The notes: a model not told the origin generated them from the sequence alone. DNA of 8,564 nt from an uncultured Lachnobacterium sp. (GCA_900552085.1 URYB01000099.1:1-8564), one strand, 5' to 3'. Counted from the first letter of the stretch, positions 1-6,159 are shown. Made by a program: numbers and translations.

Positions 1-176
1 GTGGTATGCTTTACAAAGAAATGAAATTAAAGGACAAGCTTCCGGAAATGAACGATGAGGAAAAGTATGCACTTTTAGCAACAGATGGAATGCTTGTAAA
101 GCGCCCTTTATTGGTTGGAGAAAATTTTGTGCTTACTGGATTTAAAGAAGCAGAGTGGGAAGAAAAACTGAAATAA
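1..176 (+). CDS. Spx/ArsC-family protein, C-terminal part (gene starts outside the window)
   Basis: An open frame (first full codon at base 3) runs for 58 codons to TAA at 174-176. It reads GMLYKEMKLKDKLPEM, then LLATDGMLVKRPLLV, and ends EAEWEEKLK. The DGMLVKRPLLV block is the typical cis-proline region of the ArsC/Spx/YffB thioredoxin-fold family, and the lysine-rich segment before it fits the Lachnospiraceae members. The N-terminal part, where a CxxC or single active cysteine would lie, is outside the window. It therefore cannot be told whether this is an RNA-polymerase-binding Spx-like regulator or an arsenate-reductase-like enzyme. Family assignment is from recognised motifs. A small hairpin and a new ribosome site follow it, so it may or may not share a transcript with the next gene. 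Confidence 0.8.
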   Translation, partial: GMLYKEMKLKDKLPEMNDEEKYALLATDGMLVKRPLLVGENFVLTGFKEAEWEEKLK

Positions 177-181
177 AAGAC

Positions 182-201
182 AATGCATCTTACGATGCGT
201 T
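182..201 (+). other. Short stem-loop between the Spx-like gene and the secreted-protein gene
   Basis: AATGCATC (182-189) and GATGCGTT (194-201) pair over 8 bp with one G-T wobble around a 4-base TTAC loop. No thymine run follows (next bases are CCATATAAT), so it is a poor intrinsic terminator. It may be a weak terminator, a processing site, or chance. Confidence 0.3.
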
Positions 202-225
202 CCATATAATACGAGGAGTTATGAA

Positions 226-1701
226 ATGAGAAAATATGCAGGGATGAGAAGTATCGCATGTCTGGCAATCTGTGGAGTTTTGATGACCTCCGTGGTAAGT
301 CCGGAAGCTGCAACACTTAAGGTACAGAAAACAGATCAAAAGCACAATATTACAACTGCAAAAGGATCGTATGCAAACTGGGATGGCGTATCGGATGGTA
401 CGCAGTTTTTGGATAACCAGGGGAATGTGTGCATTGCATATAATACAAAAAGCAATATTGTAATTGTGAAAACGAAAAATGGAAAACCTGTCAAAAAGAC
501 GATCACATTGAAGAAGAAATCTTCTGTTTTTGGCGGTGTTATATGCGATTCCGACGGAAATTTTTATGTAGTTACGGGAAAGACGAATAAAACAAATAAT
601 ACAGCAACAAAAACGATTTTTGTTTCCAAGTACGATTCCAGTGGAAAGCTTCTTGCAAGTGTGGGGGACAATGGTTCCTCGAGTCTGGCATCCTATTATG
701 ATGAAAGCTTTTATACGAAGATCCCTTTTCATGCAGGAAATTGTGATATTGCAGTAAATGGAGATTATGTTGCTGTCAACTATGCGAGGGAAATGTATGG
801 TGGTCATCAGAGTAATTCGCTTTTGCTGGTGAACCGCCAGACGATGCAGAAGGAAAGTGTGGAATGTTACTACAATTCCCATTCCTTTGCGCAGCGTGTG
901 GTCCCGTGGGGAGAGGGATTTCTTCTTGCAAGTGAGGGCGATTGTTATGATCGCTCATTTACCGTTTCAGAGTTAAAGATGCCGGGAACAGAGGATGGAA
1001 TCAGTGATGATCTAATCAACAATACAGGTTTTCCTGATGACTGGGAAATCATTTATGATAATACATATTCGGACGAGGAGGTATCGAAAACATGGACATG
1101 TGATTCACAAAATATTTTCTCGTTCTGGGTCAGCAAAGGTGCATTTGACCGTTATGACATGTACGAGGTAAATGATAATTTTGCCCGCATGGGTGGTATT
1201 GCGACGGGAGATGTACATAACGCGGCTATGGTAGCGATATCTGCACCGTCTTTGAACAGCAAGGCCAAAAAGGAAAATCAGCAGTTGTTTATTCAGATTT
1301 TTGACCCGAATGCGGATCTGACCACAGCGGAATCATATATTACATCCAGCACGCGCAGTGGCTTAAGTGGAAAAAATGGTGATGAAAAGGTAACAGATTA
1401 CGGCGTAAAATGGCTCACAAATTATGACAAAACTTATACCATCGAAAATCCGCAGGTTGTAGCTACAGATGCGGGAAATTATGTGATTTTGTTTGAACGT
1501 TATAAAAAATACAGTTATCAGGGCGTATATGCGATTGTTGTTGATGCCAAAGGAAATGTGATACAGAAGACGAAGAAACTTGCCTCTTCCGCTTATCTGA
1601 ACCCAAGCAGAATGCCGGTTTATTCCAAAGGAAAAGTATGGTGGGCCGGAAACAAAACGAAGGGGACAAATATTTATATTTATTCATATACGGTTAAGTA
1701 A
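226..1701 (+). CDS. Secreted protein of unknown function, probable beta-propeller-like fold
   Basis: This encodes 491 residues. The start ATG at 226 has GAGGAG at 213-218, 7 bases upstream. Residues 1 to about 29 form a signal peptide: basic start (MRKYAGMR), hydrophobic core (SIACLAICGVLMTSVV), and an EAA-type cleavage region, with no lipobox. The mature part is rich in Gly, Asn, Asp, Ser and Thr. It contains recurring strand-turn-strand units with DxxGN/DGxxY turns (LDNQGNVCIAY near 62-72, CDSDGNFYVV near 108-117, VDAKGNVIQKT near 443-453, and SKGKVWWAG near the C-terminus). That pattern is usual in beta-propellers and similar repeat folds. No catalytic motif or cell-wall anchor (LPXTG, SLH, choline-binding) was seen. 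It is followed directly by the LOG gene, whose ribosome site overlaps this stop codon, so the two are probably co-transcribed. The exact role is not recognised; the fold is inferred from the repeats only. Confidence 0.8.
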   Translation: MRKYAGMRSIACLAICGVLMTSVVSPEAATLKVQKTDQKHNITTAKGSYANWDGVSDGTQFLDNQGNVCIAYNTKSNIVIVKTKNGKPVKKTITLKKKSSVFGGVICDSDGNFYVVTGKTNKTNNTATKTIFVSKYDSSGKLLASVGDNGSSSLASYYDESFYTKIPFHAGNCDIAVNGDYVAVNYAREMYGGHQSNSLLLVNRQTMQKESVECYYNSHSFAQRVVPWGEGFLLASEGDCYDRSFTVSELKMPGTEDGISDDLINNTGFPDDWEIIYDNTYSDEEVSKTWTCDSQNIFSFWVSKGAFDRYDMYEVNDNFARMGGIATGDVHNAAMVAISAPSLNSKAKKENQQLFIQIFDPNADLTTAESYITSSTRSGLSGKNGDEKVTDYGVKWLTNYDKTYTIENPQVVATDAGNYVILFERYKKYSYQGVYAIVVDAKGNVIQKTKKLASSAYLNPSRMPVYSKGKVWWAGNKTKGTNIYIYSYTVK

Positions 1702-1706
1702 AGGAG
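1701..1706 (+). promoter_or_regulatory. Ribosome binding site that fixes the LOG start
   Basis: AAGGAG overlaps the last base of the upstream TAA stop and lies 5 bases before ATG 1712. An in-frame GTG at 1706 begins inside this motif and so cannot be the real start. Confidence 0.8.
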
Positions 1707-1711
1707 TGTAC

Positions 1712-2263
1712 ATGAAGATAGCAGTATATTGTGGTTCTGATTTTGGAAACAATGAGGAGTATGCAAAAGCCGCCAGTGAATTGGGGCAATGGATTGGAAA
1801 AGGCAAACATACACTTGTATATGGCGGTGGCGAATCCGGATTGATGGGAGCTGTTGCAAAGGAAGTTCATGTGGCAGGCAGCGAGGTCATTGGTGTGATT
1901 CCGGGAAATGTGGAGTTTATTAAGTCACGCCCGCAGCCGTATGTGACCAAATTGATTACTACAACGAATATGAGTGAGAGAAAGCAGAAAATGCTGGATC
2001 TGGCAGACGTGTTTGTCGCCTTGCCGGGAGGTATCGGAACGCTTGATGAGATTTCAGAAGCAATAACGCTTACGAAAATCGGAGTATTTCAGAAACCATG
2101 CATTTTGTTCAACCGAAACAGTTTTTATGCGCCGTTACAAGAGATGTTAAAGAAAATGGAACAGGCTGGATTTTTATGGGAAGAACATATGGGACATGTG
2201 TTGTTTTCGGATCATGTGAATGAGATTGAGGCGTTTATAGATAAGTTCAATAGTGCTCAATGA
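1712..2263 (+). CDS. LOG-family protein (nucleoside 5'-monophosphate phosphoribohydrolase, TIGR00730 type)
   Basis: This encodes 183 residues, the usual length for single-domain bacterial LOG proteins once called lysine decarboxylases. It has a Rossmann-like N-terminus (MKIAVYCGSDFGN), the glycine-rich GGGESGLMG at 38-46, the ERK block at 89-91 whose Arg90 matches the catalytic arginine of the family, and the signature PGGIGTLDE at 105-113 ending in the catalytic glutamate. Characterised members cleave the N-glycosidic bond of cytokinin nucleotides or AMP to release the free base and ribose 5-phosphate; the true substrate in gut clostridia is generally unknown. The protein is cytosolic, with no signal sequence. 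All active-site motifs are present, so it is probably active. It sits between a secreted protein and a cell-wall peptidase, which does not reveal a pathway. Confidence 0.93.
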   Translation: MKIAVYCGSDFGNNEEYAKAASELGQWIGKGKHTLVYGGGESGLMGAVAKEVHVAGSEVIGVIPGNVEFIKSRPQPYVTKLITTTNMSERKQKMLDLADVFVALPGGIGTLDEISEAITLTKIGVFQKPCILFNRNSFYAPLQEMLKKMEQAGFLWEEHMGHVLFSDHVNEIEAFIDKFNSAQ

Positions 2264-2280
2264 ATCGATGAGTGAAAAAG

Positions 2281-2286
2281 AAGGAG
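2281..2286 (+). promoter_or_regulatory. Ribosome binding site supporting a TTG start for the M15 peptidase
   Basis: AAGGAG lies 6 bases before TTG 2293. An in-frame GTG at 2272 has no such site upstream and would place this motif inside the coding sequence, so TTG 2293 is preferred. Confidence 0.7.
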
Positions 2287-2292
2287 ATCGCG

Positions 2293-3060
2293 TTGAGAAA
2301 ACATAAAGGAATCATAATTACGGCCACGATTTTGCTGGCAGCCATTGCAGTAGTGGCAGGAAAACGTTTTGTAAAGAATCAGGATAATAACGAAAAGAAT
2401 TCCAGGGAAACAGAGAAAGTTGACGTTGCCGAAAAGAAAGTCGAAGTGAAGAAGGAATCCGACACGCACCAGATTTCGGACGATGATTTCTATGTTTCCA
2501 AAATTCCGGATGATATTTTTGAAAAGATGCAGGGAAAGTCGTATAAGGATGACTGCACAGTGCCGCGGGACGAGCTTCGCTATCTTCATGTCCTGCATAT
2601 GGGATTTGACGGACAGACCAAGGAAGGGGAGCTGGTCGTAAACAAAGCCATTGCAGATGATGTGCTTGCCATCTTTGAGGAATTGTATCAGGCGGACTAT
2701 CCGATTGAAAAAGTGGAATTGGTAGACGCGTACAATGCCGATGATGAGGAATCCATGAGCCATAATAATTCTTCTGCATTTAACTTCCGGTTCATTTCCC
2801 ACACCACAAAGATCTCAAAACATGGGCTGGGGATGGCCGTGGATATCAATACGCTGTACAATCCGTATGTGAAGACGGTAGACGGAAAGTTGTCCATCGA
2901 ACCAGCCAATGCTACGGCATATGTAGACCGTAGCAAGGATTTTCCATACAAAATTGATCATGATGATTTGTGCTATAAGCTTTTTACAAAGTATGGATTT
3001 ACCTGGGGCGGCGATTGGACGCATTCCAAGGATTACCAGCATTTTGAGAGAGATTATTGA
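2293..3060 (+). CDS. Membrane-anchored M15 family metallopeptidase (VanY/CwlK-like peptidoglycan peptidase)
   Basis: This encodes 255 residues from TTG 2293. Residues about 5-24 form one hydrophobic membrane anchor after a short basic start. A charged Lys/Glu linker follows to about residue 60, and then an extracellular catalytic domain. The metal-site signature SKHGLGMAVDIN gives zinc ligands His177 and Asp184. The closing motif GGDW...DYQHFE gives the third ligand, His250. The upstream SMSHNNSSAFNFR block and NPYV after the first signature are typical of the Peptidase_M15_4 branch. Family members cleave peptidoglycan stem peptides, either as D,D-carboxypeptidases or as L-Ala-D-Glu endopeptidases; the sequence does not decide between them. 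A role in wall trimming or turnover is inferred, with no resistance partners (VanH/A/X) present. It starts 29 bases after the LOG stop, so co-transcription is likely. Confidence 0.9.
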   Translation: MRKHKGIIITATILLAAIAVVAGKRFVKNQDNNEKNSRETEKVDVAEKKVEVKKESDTHQISDDDFYVSKIPDDIFEKMQGKSYKDDCTVPRDELRYLHVLHMGFDGQTKEGELVVNKAIADDVLAIFEELYQADYPIEKVELVDAYNADDEESMSHNNSSAFNFRFISHTTKISKHGLGMAVDINTLYNPYVKTVDGKLSIEPANATAYVDRSKDFPYKIDHDDLCYKLFTKYGFTWGGDWTHSKDYQHFERDY

Positions 3061-3068
3061 GAATATTT

Positions 3069-3734
3069 TTATAGTAACCAGCCATATAGAAAGCGTTCGA
3101 CAATACTGGCATATCGAAATAGGCCATAAGCGATACCTAATCCAATAATCGTGTTCAGAACCGGCATGTGATCGGCGGGATCTTCTTTGCAATAACAGTT
3201 TAGCAGCACATTTTCGAACAGGCAAATTGCAAAAAACAGAATTAAAATTGGGAATCCTTTATAGATTGCATAGTGTTCTATGGAACTATATGACAATGAA
3301 CCTAATGTATACTCGTAATACGAAAAGGTATCACCACGGGAATGGGAGTAATACAAAGATTCGCTTATACGAATACTTTGATCATCAATATTGGCATAAT
3401 ATTTGTGAATACTTCTTTTACGAAAATGATCCATCGAAAAAGTGTCGGTATCCACATCGAAAGAGGTAATTATGCCAGACTTTGAAACACATTTCCAGCC
3501 TGTATGTGTTATATTGCGAAATGCATAAGGTAACAATGCGGTTGTTATTAAAAAGAGACAGAATGTAATTAGAAATAAAAAATTGTATACCCATTTGGGA
3601 AATTTCTCAATTTTAGAAACCATCCGGGCCCTGTACGGAAGCCATTTTCTTATGAGTGGAAAATGGCTTTCATTATGAGGCTTAGAGATTGGTTCCTGAT
3701 GTTTATGTATCGTTTTCTGTTTCTTCTGTTTCAT
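3069..3734 (-). CDS. Unrecognised three-pass membrane protein, last gene of the LRR cassette
   Basis: This encodes 221 residues. The N-terminus is basic and probably cytoplasmic (MKQKKQKTIHKH onward). Hydrophobic segments lie at about 46-68 (YNFLFLITFCLFLITTALL), 161-179 (FPILILFFAICLFENVLL) and 192-209 (VLNTIIGLGIAYGLFRYA). The stretch between the first two, about 90 residues rich in Ser, Tyr and Asp, is probably outside the cell. No known family was recognised. AAGGAG (3742-3747) is 7 bases from ATG 3734 but only 1 base from ATG 3740. The latter overlaps the upstream stop as ATGA, so a start two codons earlier by translational coupling is possible. Position and orientation suggest it works with the two LRR proteins, perhaps as a membrane partner; this is inference. 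Its stop lies 8 bases from the convergent peptidase stop. Confidence 0.75.
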   Translation of the reverse strand: MKQKKQKTIHKHQEPISKPHNESHFPLIRKWLPYRARMVSKIEKFPKWVYNFLFLITFCLFLITTALLPYAFRNITHTGWKCVSKSGIITSFDVDTDTFSMDHFRKRSIHKYYANIDDQSIRISESLYYSHSRGDTFSYYEYTLGSLSYSSIEHYAIYKGFPILILFFAICLFENVLLNCYCKEDPADHMPVLNTIIGLGIAYGLFRYASIVERFLYGWLL

Positions 3735-3736
3735 TT

Positions 3737-4537
3737 TCATGCTCCTTCTTGAACATCAGCCCAGTTGCTATATATTTTTATATCTGCATCCGGATAAGCT
3801 TTTTCTAACAGACGGGTTTCTTTCTCATTCCCGCATATAAATGTATACCAAAGATACATCTCTTCTAAATAATCAAAGTTTAAAAGATCTTTGGCATCAT
3901 AAATTTTGCAGTGGGTAATATCCAGTTTTTTAATGTTGCTGCATTCACGAAGTGGTGCAAAATTCTCTATTTCGGTAAGGTTTATTAATTGCAGAATTTC
4001 AAGATGGGGTAAGGCGGCAACAAATTGCAGCGAGGTAAGCTGACATAAGGCATCGCCTTGAATGCATAATTCTGTTAGTTTTTTCAGGTCAGGCGCAATG
4101 GCACATAGTTCATTTTGAAATTGCTCACATTTTTTGCTGGAAAGTTTGTTTTCTTTTACATAATCATCAAAATCCAGTTCAGGATCAATATCGTGCTGGT
4201 ATTGGTAATATGAAAAATCACGTGCTTTTATATAGGAGTTCAGGGTTAAAGTCTTCAGATTTACACAATATTTAAGATCTTCAAGTGTCGTATAATCCTG
4301 CCACATGATAATCGTGAGTTCTTTTAATTTCTTTAAGTCGCCTTTTGTCATATGGTTTTTGGAAAAGCCCTTTGACAGAGAGGATGAATCTTTCAATGCT
4401 TCATATATATTGGCTTGCATGGCAGGGTCTTTAAAGGTTACACATTTATTGTTATCAATCTTTTTCCATATAAATAAAGCGACGAGGATCGCAATTGCAA
4501 AAACAACAATACATTTTATGAGTTTAGTTTTCTTCAT
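3737..4537 (-). CDS. Membrane-anchored leucine-rich-repeat protein, second of a paralogous pair
   Basis: This encodes 266 residues. ATG 4537 has GGAGG (4547-4551) 9 bases upstream; an in-frame ATG at 4558 lacks a site and is less likely. Residues 6-24 form a hydrophobic signal anchor (LIKCIVVFAIAILVALFIW), so the rest is predicted extracellular. An MTKGDL motif at 63-68 opens a series of irregular leucine-rich repeats: LKKLKELTI, LKYCVNLKTLTL, LKKLTELCI, LPHLEILQLINLTEIENF, and CSNIKKLDITHCKI. This LxxLxxLxL spacing is like internalin-type repeats, which usually make protein-protein contacts. It ends with LEKAYPDADIKIYS. The same MT/ITxGDL block, CxNLxxLxL repeat and LEKxxPxAxI end occur in the upstream gene, so the two are paralogues. 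There is no LPXTG anchor. It overlaps the upstream gene by 14 bases. Ligand and role are unknown. Confidence 0.82.
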   Translation of the reverse strand: MKKTKLIKCIVVFAIAILVALFIWKKIDNNKCVTFKDPAMQANIYEALKDSSSLSKGFSKNHMTKGDLKKLKELTIIMWQDYTTLEDLKYCVNLKTLTLNSYIKARDFSYYQYQHDIDPELDFDDYVKENKLSSKKCEQFQNELCAIAPDLKKLTELCIQGDALCQLTSLQFVAALPHLEILQLINLTEIENFAPLRECSNIKKLDITHCKIYDAKDLLNFDYLEEMYLWYTFICGNEKETRLLEKAYPDADIKIYSNWADVQEGA

Positions 4538-5222
4538 CTTCTGATACCTCCGTTTCATCTGATTCAGAAGATATGTATGCCTTTGGAAACATTTTTTCCA
4601 GTTCTTGAATTACATCGGCATTCTCGTAGCCACTTATGTAGATATCTTCTATTTGGTTACAGTTTTTGAGAAAGTCAAGAGAATCCCAGTCGGATGCATT
4701 TGCAGCAGACAGTGATAAAATTTTGAGATTAGAAAGACGAGGCAATATGTCTTTTAACTGACTTTTCAATTCCGTGATGTCTTTTTCACAATCCAAATCG
4801 ATCTGTAATTCCAATAAATTCGGGCAAAGCTCTATATCTTCTATTGTGTCACAGGTTTTATTTTCCCAGCCAATGCTAAGAGAACGGATTTTTTCCAAAT
4901 CTCCCCGCGTGATATTATCAGGGGTAATATCGGTTCCGGGTGCTTCTTTGCACAGCAAATCCGCAACAGCTTTATCCTGTAGTTTTGGATGCGTTTTCAT
5001 ATAGAGATTATGCGGGAAATTTATTTCACGGGACAATTTTTTTATTTCATTTTTAAATGCCCTCTTTTTCTGAGCCATTTTGTAAGCCTGTACTTCTTCA
5101 GAGTTAGAACAATTTTTGTTAGACATATTGTCAGGATAAATTATTTTGGATAGAAGAGGGATGCCTACAACCAGTAAAACAAAGCATCCAATAATGATCC
5201 CCCCGATGATTTTTCGTTTCAT
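4524..5222 (-). CDS. Membrane-anchored leucine-rich-repeat protein, first of a paralogous pair
   Basis: This encodes 232 residues. ATG 5222 has AAGGAG about 10 bases upstream (5231-5236). Residues 5-28 are a strong membrane anchor (IIGGIIIGCFVLLVVGIPLL). A Lys/Glu-rich helical region lies at about 42-66, which could be a short coiled coil. After ITRGDL at 104-109 come leucine-rich repeats: LEKIRSLSI, LCPNLLELQIDL, LPRLSNLKILSL, and CNQIEDIYISGY. The protein ends with LEKMFPKAYISS and an acidic tail (SDETEVSEDEEN). The ITRGDL-to-repeat block and the LEKxxP end match the next gene, indicating a local duplication followed by divergence. It is the first gene of the - strand cassette and sits just downstream of a recognisable promoter. 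The protein is predicted to be extracytoplasmic and anchored. Binding through the repeats is a family expectation, not something the sequence shows. Confidence 0.82.
   Translation of the reverse strand: MKRKIIGGIIIGCFVLLVVGIPLLSKIIYPDNMSNKNCSNSEEVQAYKMAQKKRAFKNEIKKLSREINFPHNLYMKTHPKLQDKAVADLLCKEAPGTDITPDNITRGDLEKIRSLSIGWENKTCDTIEDIELCPNLLELQIDLDCEKDITELKSQLKDILPRLSNLKILSLSAANASDWDSLDFLKNCNQIEDIYISGYENADVIQELEKMFPKAYISSESDETEVSEDEEN
4547..4551 (-). promoter_or_regulatory. Ribosome binding site deciding the start of the second LRR gene
   Basis: On the - strand GGAGG lies inside the end of the first LRR gene, 9 bases before ATG 4537. It supports that start over ATG 4558. Confidence 0.6.
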
Positions 5223-5240
5223 AACATGATACTCCTTTGA

Positions 5241-5252
5241 TTTTGGCTAAAA
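5241..5252. repeat. Operator-like palindrome, copy 1 (TTTTGGCTAAAA)
   Basis: This copy differs at one base from the perfect palindrome at 5293-5304. It sits at the predicted start point of the LRR promoter, touching its -10, where a bound protein would block initiation. The longer shared string GCTAAAAAG also recurs at both sites. Confidence 0.45.
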
Positions 5253-5280
5253 AGCTATCACATTAGGCTTATTGTGTCAA
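5252..5280 (-). promoter_or_regulatory. Promoter for the LRR cassette
   Basis: On the - strand TTGACA (5275-5280) is followed after 17 bases by TAGCTT (5252-5257), which is preceded by TGA and so forms an extended TGn -10. Transcription would start near 5245 and give a short leader that includes the AAGGAG of the first LRR gene. The -35 is perfect and the -10 is weak (3 of 6). Confidence 0.6.
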
Positions 5281-5292
5281 TATTTTAGTTTC

Positions 5293-5304
5293 TTTTAGCT
5301 AAAA
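5293..5304. repeat. Operator-like palindrome, copy 2 (TTTTAGCTAAAA)
   Basis: This is a perfect 12-bp palindrome upstream of the -35 box of the LRR promoter and about 20 bp upstream of the tetR -35. It is exactly 52 bp from copy 1, close to five helical turns, which would suit looping or cooperative binding by one regulator. The regulator is not identifiable from the window; the motif differs from the TetR operators nearby. Confidence 0.45.
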
Positions 5305-5322
5305 AGGTAATAAAGATAAAGG

Positions 5323-5351
5323 TTGACATATCAGAAATTATGATGTAACAT
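5323..5351 (+). promoter_or_regulatory. Promoter of the tetR-ABC operon
   Basis: A perfect TTGACA (5323-5328), a 17-bp spacer and TAACAT (5346-5351, 4 of 6 matches) form a vegetative-type promoter. Transcription would start near 5358, giving a leader of about 75 bases before ATG 5434. The -10 lies inside the first operator copy. Confidence 0.75.
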
Positions 5352-5365
5352 AACGGTGTTATCTA
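5347..5365. promoter_or_regulatory. TetR operator copy 1 (degenerate)
   Basis: AACATAAC, GGT, then GTTATCTA gives a 19-bp inverted repeat with 6 of 8 pairs intact. It overlaps the -10 box and the likely start point, so binding would block RNA polymerase. Its half-site is identical to the perfect copy that follows. Confidence 0.7.
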
Positions 5366-5383
5366 ACATAACAACGTTATGTT
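5365..5383. promoter_or_regulatory. TetR operator copy 2 (perfect)
   Basis: AACATAAC, AAC, GTTATGTT is a perfect 8-bp inverted repeat with a 3-bp centre. It directly follows copy 1, with centres 18 bp apart. Position between promoter and regulator gene is classic for TetR autoregulation. Which protein binds is inferred from position. Confidence 0.75.
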
Positions 5384-5433
5384 GCATTTTTATATACAGG
5401 GAACTGAATATTTACAGTTTCAGGGAGAACACA

Positions 5434-6060
5434 ATGGCAGAAAAGAAGATACATGACAGCAAGACGAAGACCCACCTTATGAAATGCGCCAAGAAAGAAT
5501 TTATGGAAAAAGGCTTTCAGGGAGCATCTCTTCGCAGTATTTGCCAGAAAGCGAGTGTTACAACCGGAGCACTGTACTTCTTCTTTCAGGACAAAGACGA
5601 TTTGTTCTGTGAAGTGGTTGGCGATTTTATGGATCGGCTCAATGTAATTATTCGTGAGCACTTTTCCTTTGAAGTGCAGGAAATGGTCAGCGGTAAGGCA
5701 ACCGAGCACGATGAGAGCAGCGATTTTGAATCGGTGGCGCAGATAGTGCATGAACTGTACAACTATCGGGAGGAAGTGCTTCTGGTGCTGACAAAATCAC
5801 AGGGGTCGAGCATGGAACATATGCCGGATCGCCTGGTGGACCAGATGGATGAACACAATGCATTCATCAGTGAAGCGATGTGTAAGGCGTATGGAGTTCC
5901 GATGGTGGAAAAAAGCGTTGTTCACTGGATGTCACATTCACAGATTGATATGTTCATATTTATGGTGACGCATATTGATAATGAGGAGGACGCGCTTCAG
6001 TTTGCAGAAAAGGGAGTAAAATATCTGCTGGCAGGCTGGTATGGACTCGTCAGATCATAG
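5434..6060 (+). CDS. TetR/AcrR-family transcriptional regulator of the adjacent ABC pump
   Basis: This encodes 208 residues, normal for the family. ATG 5434 has GGGAGA at 5423-5428 with 6-base spacing from GGGAG. A longer frame from GTG 5356 would start inside the operators and is rejected. The N-terminal DNA-binding domain is clear: helix 1 TKTHLMKCAKKEFMEKGF, then the helix-turn-helix ASLRSICQKASVTTGALYFFF at about 31-51, followed by DKDDLFCEVV. The C-terminal ligand and dimer domain (about 60-208) is variable, as usual, and includes a Met/His-rich stretch. It probably represses its own promoter and the downstream ABC genes until an inducer binds; the paired operators upstream support this. 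The inducer is unknown. The gene is intact although the permease it should control is broken. Confidence 0.9.
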   Translation: MAEKKIHDSKTKTHLMKCAKKEFMEKGFQGASLRSICQKASVTTGALYFFFQDKDDLFCEVVGDFMDRLNVIIREHFSFEVQEMVSGKATEHDESSDFESVAQIVHELYNYREEVLLVLTKSQGSSMEHMPDRLVDQMDEHNAFISEAMCKAYGVPMVEKSVVHWMSHSQIDMFIFMVTHIDNEEDALQFAEKGVKYLLAGWYGLVRS

Positions 6061-6086
6061 GTCTTTCGCGGAGAGCGGGAGACCTA
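6058..6086 (+). other. Stable stem-loop at the tetR stop codon
   Basis: TAGGTCTTTCGC (6058-6069) pairs with GCGGGAGACCTA (6075-6086) over 12 bp with two G-T wobbles around a GGAGA loop. The stem begins with the tetR stop codon. It is followed by an A-run rather than a T-run, so it is not an intrinsic terminator on either strand. It could tune ABC-gene expression or protect or process the mRNA between tetR and the ATPase gene; this is inference. Confidence 0.6.
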
Positions 6087-6159
6087 AAAAAAGAACTATG
6101 GGTTAGAAGAAACTAATAATGGTGTGGTAAGTAAAACTAAAAAAGGAAAGGGAGTAGCT

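Noticed and set aside
205..210. Perfect TATAAT just upstream of the secreted-protein gene
   Set aside because: No -35-like sequence lies 17 bp upstream (AATGCA), and the start point would fall inside the GAGGAG ribosome site, leaving no usable leader.
190..882. Long - strand open frame opposite the secreted-protein gene (similar cases at 2257-2802 and 7579-8172)
   Set aside because: These lie antisense to well-supported genes, have Cys/His/Ile-rich shadow-like composition, no recognisable domain and no ribosome sites.
5180..5200. Lipoprotein signal (IIGC) in the first LRR protein
   Set aside because: The cysteine at residue 13 would leave a hydrophobic stretch that is too short, and the hydrophobic run continues well past it, which fits a membrane anchor better.
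5356..5433. Upstream GTG start extending the TetR protein by 26 residues
   Set aside because: It lies within operator copy 1 and beside the promoter, has no ribosome site, and the added residues do not resemble a TetR N-terminus. ATG 5434 has a good site.
6058..6094. Intrinsic terminator after tetR
   Set aside because: The stem is followed by A residues, not T residues, on the + strand. On the - strand the T-run comes before the stem.
6124..6159. GTG start extending the ABC ATPase by 12 residues
   Set aside because: There is no ribosome site upstream, while ATG 6160 follows GGGAG at 5 bases and gives a normal ATPase N-terminus.
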